This document shows positions 57,485 through 64,000 of a DNA stretch of 64,000 nucleotides, piece by piece. The translations under genes and the position numbers were made by a program. The stretch is from Triops longicaudatus (taxonomy: Eukaryota > Arthropoda > Branchiopoda > Notostraca > Triopsidae), in contig JAGQDJ010000023.1 in the NCBI GenBank assembly GCA_022885665.1, forward strand, positions 372,001 through 436,000, in the 5' to 3' direction. The stretch's first letter is position 1. Every line of letters begins with the position of its first letter. Under the pieces are notes generated by a model. It ran no database searches and had not been told where the DNA came from. It was given only the letters and a program-made list of their open reading frames with translations.

Positions 57485-60400
57485 TATCCTCTTTTCGAAT
57501 CACCCTTCATTTGCGACAGTAACAGCGCGTGAAACGGATCCAATCCCAGCATGTTGAAACTTTCAAATTTCATCCCCGCTTTGGCGCAATCATTTCTGTT
57601 CTTTTGTCACCAAGATCTGCATATGTAATGGCATTATACATCGTGTTCAACACATCTCCACCCTTTGATAAGTTCTCAAATCATGTTCCTTCATGTATAT
57701 TCTAATATGTTCGATATTGACAAAGAGCTACTCTGTCTTCTAAAGATGATCCACGCTCAGATACCGCAGCGTGGTAATTATACTTGTTCATACTTTTCAT
57801 GTGTCAACGGTATTTGAAAGAAACACAGTAATACAAAGCTAATAGTGCGTCGTATACCCTCAATTTTCACGCCTTCAAGTCTTTCAGTCTTCGCCTAAAT
57901 CACTCTATACTTTTCCATTAACTCTCCAAGAACAATTATGACTCCAACCACGTTTCCCACATTTAATCTAATTCTGTGTTAGATCGGGACTAGGAACTAA
58001 CCAATACCGCGAAGGAAAAACTGTGTACCAGCCGTGCACTAGTAATCGAATACGTGTCTTTCAAAAAAGACGGACGAAAAATGGAACCAGAAAATCGCTA
58101 TGAAGACTTAAAAACCTGGTGAAAGAAAGTCGAGGAAAGAAGCTGAAAAGTTACGAGAAACGTTGTCGCTTTACAAGTATCCTAAAGATTAGACACAAAC
58201 TTTGTTGTGCTGTTGAACGGAAATGGTCTTGTTTGGTGCCTATTTCTACAAGGCGTCAACGGACCGTGCATGCGTGAAAGTATTTACAGAGACAATGCCA
58301 GCATAAAGAACCATCTTTCTGTTGTTCAAGATCTAGGATCCAGAGAATTTTTTCCTCGGCAAGCAAAAATTGCTCTTAAAGAACGGATTTCCTAAAATGT
58401 AAGGTACATTTATGGACGTGAACAGAACACTGAAAAGGCCCGTGTCTTCTGAAGGGTTTGCTCGACGTTTCCAATCTTGACAATCATGAACGGAATCTGG
58501 CATAAATTCCACGGTGAAAGACGAATCAAAATGTTTACACTCCTTGAGCACGATTAAAAATAGAGTGGAAAAAATACTTCTTTGGCGCACCTTGTTATGA
58601 AGGTTATTGTGCTATAAGAATGTGTAATGATACTTTTTTCTCTGCACGCAAGGCCGTATCCAGGGGTTAACTCCAGAAATTTTATTTCGAAATGAGGAAG
58701 ATAGAAAAAAGGTCCAGAAAAATTGAATAAGGAGAGCCCTTTCTGAAACCTTCGACCGCTCCCCCACCCACCCCTTACCAAGAACCGAATTCCTGAATAC
58801 GGTCCTATCGGTATACCTGTACTAAATGAACAAACTAATGACATTTTGGGTTGAAGTCTTATTTATTCAGAGGATTCCTGGACAGAAAGTTTTACAAATG
58901 ACATGGGTCGAACAAAAGTCCACGGGTAACAGACTCTGTCTCAATTACCAGCGAAAGAAGCAGAAATAAACAAGTAGGCTGGGTATTGCTAGAATTGAAA
59001 CAAGCCGGAACGATCGTTAAAGTAAGAAACATTCAATGGGTATGGTATGCTAACGTCCTTATGGTTTCCGACGTGATGACTGAAGACCGGCCACGTCAAA
59101 CTCCATCCAAAAGCTCGAGACGTCATTATAAAACAGCGAACCCCACCCACTTGAATTTTTTCGCCGACTCAGCGCTAACGACTTTCCATATGAGCAGGAG
59201 AAAAATCAATCTATACGTAAACAGTAGACAAGAAAAGGAGGGGACGAGGCGAGATCAAGGTCATAACAAAGATAATTAGCTATATCTTCACTAAATATCG
59301 GTCAATGAGAGAATGATATAATAACCATGGGTCAATCAATATAATGTGGGTGGCGGGGGTAATAAGGTTGACGAAAAGGAAAGGCTTGGAACTCCAGATT
59401 CGATCAAAAGTACCACTTCCAAGAACACGTTGTCACTCATCAAACAAAAATAACGACTTTCCAATTTTTCTTAAAAAAAAAGCATTGGCCACAGGACTGA
59501 CAACTCTTGAATCCAGAATCCTTTTCCCATTTTCGTTTCGCAAAAAATTTTGTCGTAAAAAAGGTCTAAAATCGTTCCACAACTATATACATAACGACTT
59601 GAGAATTCACTCCGTATCAAACACAATCCTGCTTCGTTTCTTCTCGAAAACAAAACTTAGGGCAAGTTTTAGGAAGGGACACATAATGGGTCACTATTCT
59701 GCAGACTTATGGAATTGCTATTAGTCGGCATGGAGTTTTTGCCAAAAGACTTGGGGATATTACTCTTACAGAATACTTTAGCGGCAAAATACACGAGAGA
59801 ATAAAAATGTCTTAAAAACTCAAACCGTTCGGAGCCTCGCTGCGTATAGCAAAAAACAGAGAAGCAGCTTTTCTTGGACGAATAATGTTTTCATAAATTG
59901 GTTCTTAATAACTATTGGCTGCCTCAACTATTTATTGCATCCATGCCAATCAGCATATTGCCGACTTTAGCCCTTTCTTCCCGGAGTCAGTTCAGGGAGA
60001 ATCCTCTACTCGCGGTCCTTTTTTCTGAGTGTTCTTTTTATACATTTTGCAAGAATTGTTCACGAACTGGAAACACTGTTTCAATGGGAGAACCTAAAAA
60101 TTATACTTCTCCTAATGTTCTATGTCTTCATCAATACTTTCTTGTTTACAAAAGGTGTGGAAACTGACCAATTGTCCAATGCAGCCACCCTGGCAAATAA
60201 ACCTTCGTCATGTTGGATCCGATGACGCTATTCCATTTGCAAAACTAGCGTCATTGGACAGGACATCGTTAGCCTCACTCCTAGCAAAGCTCACTGAAAA
60301 AACAATGGCATGGCGCGACAGTACACACTACAAAATGGCACTTGGCAAAAAAGAATACAATTCATGTGCACATCTACGGACTTTTTGTTGCTTTTAAACT

Positions 60401-63400
60401 AAGCGCGTACAAAGACGTTTCCGGTCGTCGTGTCACAGAGGACACACTGTCGATTTAAAGCTAGAAACTTCCTTGTGTTCTTGAAAATTGTTTTTTGGCA
60501 ACCTTTTTTTTTGTCTTTTCAAGGACTGTAAAAGTGCTAGGAATTCACACAGGCACGAGTACAATCTCACAAAAAAATAAATAACCCGAACGCAAACAGA
60601 CAAGGAGGCGGCGAATATTTGCTTTAAAAAAGTTCGAATTTTTGAGATCAAGATAGTACGATGATCAACAGGATGCGATCAAGAACTACTGGCTGAATAG
60701 ATTCGCTGGGAGGGTTTGCTTTTTGTTGGTTTGTCGGACAAAAACGTGAGTAATTCTTCGATATATACTCGGGCGTACATACGAGCACGCACGTTTTTTT
60801 AAGGGGGATGGTAAGCTCCATTATGGACGAAAATGTCTGGCTAATTCGTTAACTTGACTTTGTCAAGGTGGAGAACCAAGTTTCACAAAGTTATACAATT
60901 CCATATTTTTTTAAAAAAAGGTAGATGCATTCTGGAATTTTGAAAGTTGTCTTAGCTTTTAGCAACTAGAAAACAGATTTTTTTCAGAACCTCAGCATAT
61001 AAAATAGGATCACCTTATTATTCGTCAATTGGGGTTTTAAGGGGTTCAGGGGAAGAGAAACGTTGAGGGGGAAATCCCTGCCGAAATTTTGGGCACTCGA
61101 CGATCAATGCATAATTTCATTCACTTTTTTTCATGTGAAACCTTTGATTCCGCTGCGTCATCCACGTTTCGTTTAGATTCCATGTAGTACTTGTTCCATA
61201 TTTTGCCACGCAGAGTGCGAAATCCCAAGGCGACTTTTTTTTTCTATCCTTCGCTTAACAATTGGCAGATGGGGGTGGGCTCAACTGACATAGCGCAGCT
61301 CAATCTGGCTGTCCCCCACAAACACAACAATTCTTCTCTTGGCTACCAACTTCTTTCGGTCCGGAACGCGATAATACGACATGACACTTCCATCTTTAGG
61401 CGGACAATTTGCGGGGTTAGGTTTTCGAAAGGACACGATGAGGTAATTTTTTTCTCACTATAAAAACGTCCGAAAAAGTCAAGCAAAAAATGCCAAAAAG
61501 TCCAAGACGATTAATGCACTGCAATTTTGTACATGAATTTGGACCCCGAGTTCAAGAAATATCATCTGTCTTATCGGCTCACCGACTTTTCTCAAGCCAC
61601 CCTCCCCTTTTATTGTAACATCTTAATTTGAAATTCGTTGCGTTCGCAGGAGAAAAAAAAAATAATAAGCGTCCCAGCTATCCTTCATTTTGAGCAAAAA
61701 TCCAATCCGTGCCTTCCGTTCTTTTTAACAAATCAATCGTCCCGAACGGAAAAGAATTGAAAACCGACACAGTTGCCCTGGTTTCAACCCCTCGTAACGA
61801 ATTCCGTGTCCCCTTTTCTTGATCCCACGTTTTTACTCCGGTCGGGTCGACAAGTCTGGTCGTGTTCGATAGTCGGTGTTCAGCTTGTCCTCCGCTGTTT
61901 TTCGAAAAACAATAATTCTGTTCTGAAAATTTAATTTTCGTGGCTCCAGATTACGTCCGCCTTGTTGATATATGACAAGAGGGAAATGGAACGATTTGAT
62001 GCATGGCTGGCGGAGATTAGGTTCCGTATGAAATGTGGTTGTAATCTGTAATTACGCACTCGCCACTGAACCGCTCCGTAACTTGAGAAAACGGGCCACT
62101 CCTCGCCGTTCAACCCACATCCCCAACACAGTCGTCCTGTTTTTAGCACTAGGAAACGTTAGGTGGTTGCGGCAGTCATGCTCTGTAAATTGGCAATGAA
62201 AACGGCGGCCGATGAAGGTGGTAGCGAAGGCTGTCGTAAAGTGCGTTTCCAAAGGCTTCCAAAACTTTTATCTTCTCAGTGTGTAAGTTTTTAAGACGTC
62301 AAACAACTTCTAGTCAGCGGCAGTTAAGCAAACTGCTAAGGAAGATTAAGCTGTGTCCAACCGGCGTAGCCAAAGGCACGCGCGCTGTCACGACTTGGCT
62401 TTCTTGTTTGTTTTACTGTAAGCTCCTTCCACGCGTTTTTTTGGATTGAAAGCCTAAACAAAAAACAAATCACATTCAAACCCATATGCATATAAAGGCC
62501 CTGTGTACATTTTAATATCAACGACAAACTTTCTTCAGTTACATAAGTAACGAATCGTCCCCTACGAAACGTAAAGCATTTTGTTTCTACTGAAAATTAC
62601 AATACTAGATTGCTTTCCTACGTCGAAAGAAAGAAGTGCCCGATTTCCAGTACTTACATACTTACATACTTCTACAAGCTTATATAATTCAAGCTACAAA
62701 CAATTTCACTTAACAAATCCTGTCGTCCTCGGCAAACAGTTTGTAAAGCAACGCATGACTCTCGCTGCGAACAAGGCTTCCCGTTAAAATTACTTAAGTT
62801 TCCTCAGAATGTTCTCTCAATTCGCTTTTGAAAGAACGTGTACACAAGTTCTACCATGCTAGGGGCGAAACCCATGCTTAGCAGAAGAAAGCGAAATGTC
62901 AAGGAGTAGCACGAAAACCGCACTTGCGCAGGTGCGGTCATGTTCGCCACTAACTTGATTAACGTCAATATAGGAATCAGATGGGAATTGTCTTGACGCA
63001 TTCAATACCACTAGTCTGTCGACAGCTCGAGCAAGCTTTCATCAGAAGAGGCAAGTTTGGTCCTTCTTTAAAAATTTCCATCTAGGTAGAATGCACTGAA
63101 CAGAATTCCACTTTCTTCTTTAAGCTCATTTTTTATAACTGCACCGAAATGCTCTAAACTATTAAGAGCAGACGCTCCCTCACGAAAACAAAACTTTTCG
63201 AGATTTTTTCTGTTACGAGAACGATTGTGAGCACTGCTCTTTTATTTTTTCCGGGTTGAATATCGCTCTGTTTTCTACCCTGTAACCCTGAGAGTTTCAG
63301 GTAAAAAATTCAAGTATTCGTTCCACTGAAGAAAGCGAAAAAAAATCGCGAAACTAGTACAAGCAAATTTTCTTAATACCTGGCATAATTTGCAATGATT

Positions 63401-63682
63401 ATTTTTTGGCTGTTAAACAAAATTGTGCCATGGCACTCGTGTAACACGAGAACTTTATCTAACCAAAATATGAAAATCATAAAAATCATAAAAAAGAAAT
63501 GCAATTATCCTGAAATATCTTTGCATATTTTACGAAAGCTTTCTACCGTACAGTATTAAAATTGCAAGATCTGAGTCATCAGTCATCACTGCACTCATGG
63601 CAGAAGATGAGGGCAGATGCACCAAATTCCGGAATTAAGTGACAAATTGCACGCGAGAGATGTGGATGCTGCTTTGGTTATT
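57485..63682. other. Gene-poor region
   Basis: About 6.2 kb with no recognisable exon or RNA gene. The longest open frame (59,344–59,724) has no signature. Confidence 0.5.
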
Positions 63683-63828
63683 TTAGGGTAAAGTAAACAA
63701 ATATTGTACATTGATTACGACGGCGTTCGAGATCGCGGAACCCGGTGTTCCAGTAAGCTGCTGGTTCTTGGTTCCGATCATAACAATCGCAAGCAGAAGA
63801 CCAAACAAAATGCAACATCCAGTCACGG
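63683..63828 (-). CDS. Possible last exon of a membrane protein
   Basis: On the minus strand, a good acceptor (pyrimidine tract then AAAATAG) at 63,829 opens a frame of about 48 codons ending at the TAA 63,685–63,683. It reads as a hydrophobic helix (AVTGCCILFGLLLAIVMIG) followed by a short polar tail (TKNQQLTGTPGSAIS). Upstream exons would lie at the window edge or beyond. A coding-like stretch on the same strand at about 63,890–63,985 (KGIIQDLARNVAAKKEKL) could belong to it but lacks a clear donor. No family recognised. Confidence 0.3.
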
Positions 63829-64000
63829 CTATTTTGGGCAACAATTAAAAAAGTGAACGAAATTTTAGCCACGGAGATCAAGACGCTGTCTGCAATGCCC
63901 CAATAAGTTTTTCTTTCTTCGCTGCAACATTCCTCGCTAAGTCCTGTATTATACCTTTCTTCCAATTCATCCCTTTTATTTCTTGATTGCTAGCCTTGAT

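Noticed and set aside
59344..59724. 126-codon open frame
   Set aside because: Low-complexity basic/aromatic composition from AT-rich DNA; no motif.
1..64000. CRISPR arrays, bacterial operons, rRNA genes
   Set aside because: No regularly spaced repeats or rRNA-like blocks; gene structure is clearly that of an intron-bearing animal genome.

Overview
The window is nuclear DNA of an animal, most likely an arthropod. Its protein-coding genes carry spliceosomal introns (GT–AG, mostly about 50–90 nt). Lineage clues are a SmydA-type MYND/SET protein, a family known mainly from arthropods; a RYamide/NPY-like receptor; TATA plus TCA-initiator promoters; and a short degenerate stretch resembling the TTAGG telomere repeat. 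A myosin XIX and a CENP-C-like protein suggest a lineage outside the best-known insects. I cannot name the species.

Positions 1–37,000 are gene-dense, with compact introns. In order: a partial ZSWIM8 ubiquitin-ligase receptor (minus; its 3-kb first intron holds a Tc1/mariner-pogo-like MITE); ribosomal protein S14 and eIF4E (plus); two small genes for secreted acidic proteins with the same architecture (plus, about 9.3 and 13.4 kb); an orphan class-A GPCR followed 114 bp later by a SmydA-type methyltransferase-like gene (plus); KAT8/MOF acetyltransferase (minus); myosin XIX (plus); PCNA (minus); a CENP-C-like cupin protein (minus); PPM1K mitochondrial phosphatase (plus); and an ELOVL6-type fatty-acid elongase (plus). 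Most exon chains could be joined by canonical splice sites with the reading frame preserved. The predicted KAT8 (458 aa) and PCNA (261 aa) match the human lengths exactly.

Positions 37,000–64,000 are gene-poor. The only well-supported gene is a RYamide/NPY-like receptor spread over more than 8 kb (48.5–57 kb) with two introns above 3 kb. Its second large intron holds a decayed LINE reverse-transcriptase fragment, a TTAGG-like patch and a 168-bp hAT-type MITE with a perfect 8-bp target duplication. Elsewhere there are a long inverted repeat (40.4–41.2 kb), several hairpins, and at the right edge a possible last exon of a membrane protein.

The genes form no single pathway. Several act on chromosomes (KAT8, SmydA-type protein, PCNA, CENP-C-like) and two in translation (RpS14, eIF4E), but these look like ordinary neighbours. 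I found no CRISPR array, rRNA, convincing tRNA or prokaryotic-style operon. The items least explained by known families are the two paired secreted acidic proteins, the orphan GPCR, the CENP-C-like protein without a recognisable CENP-C motif, and a coding-like but broken stretch between KAT8 and myosin XIX.
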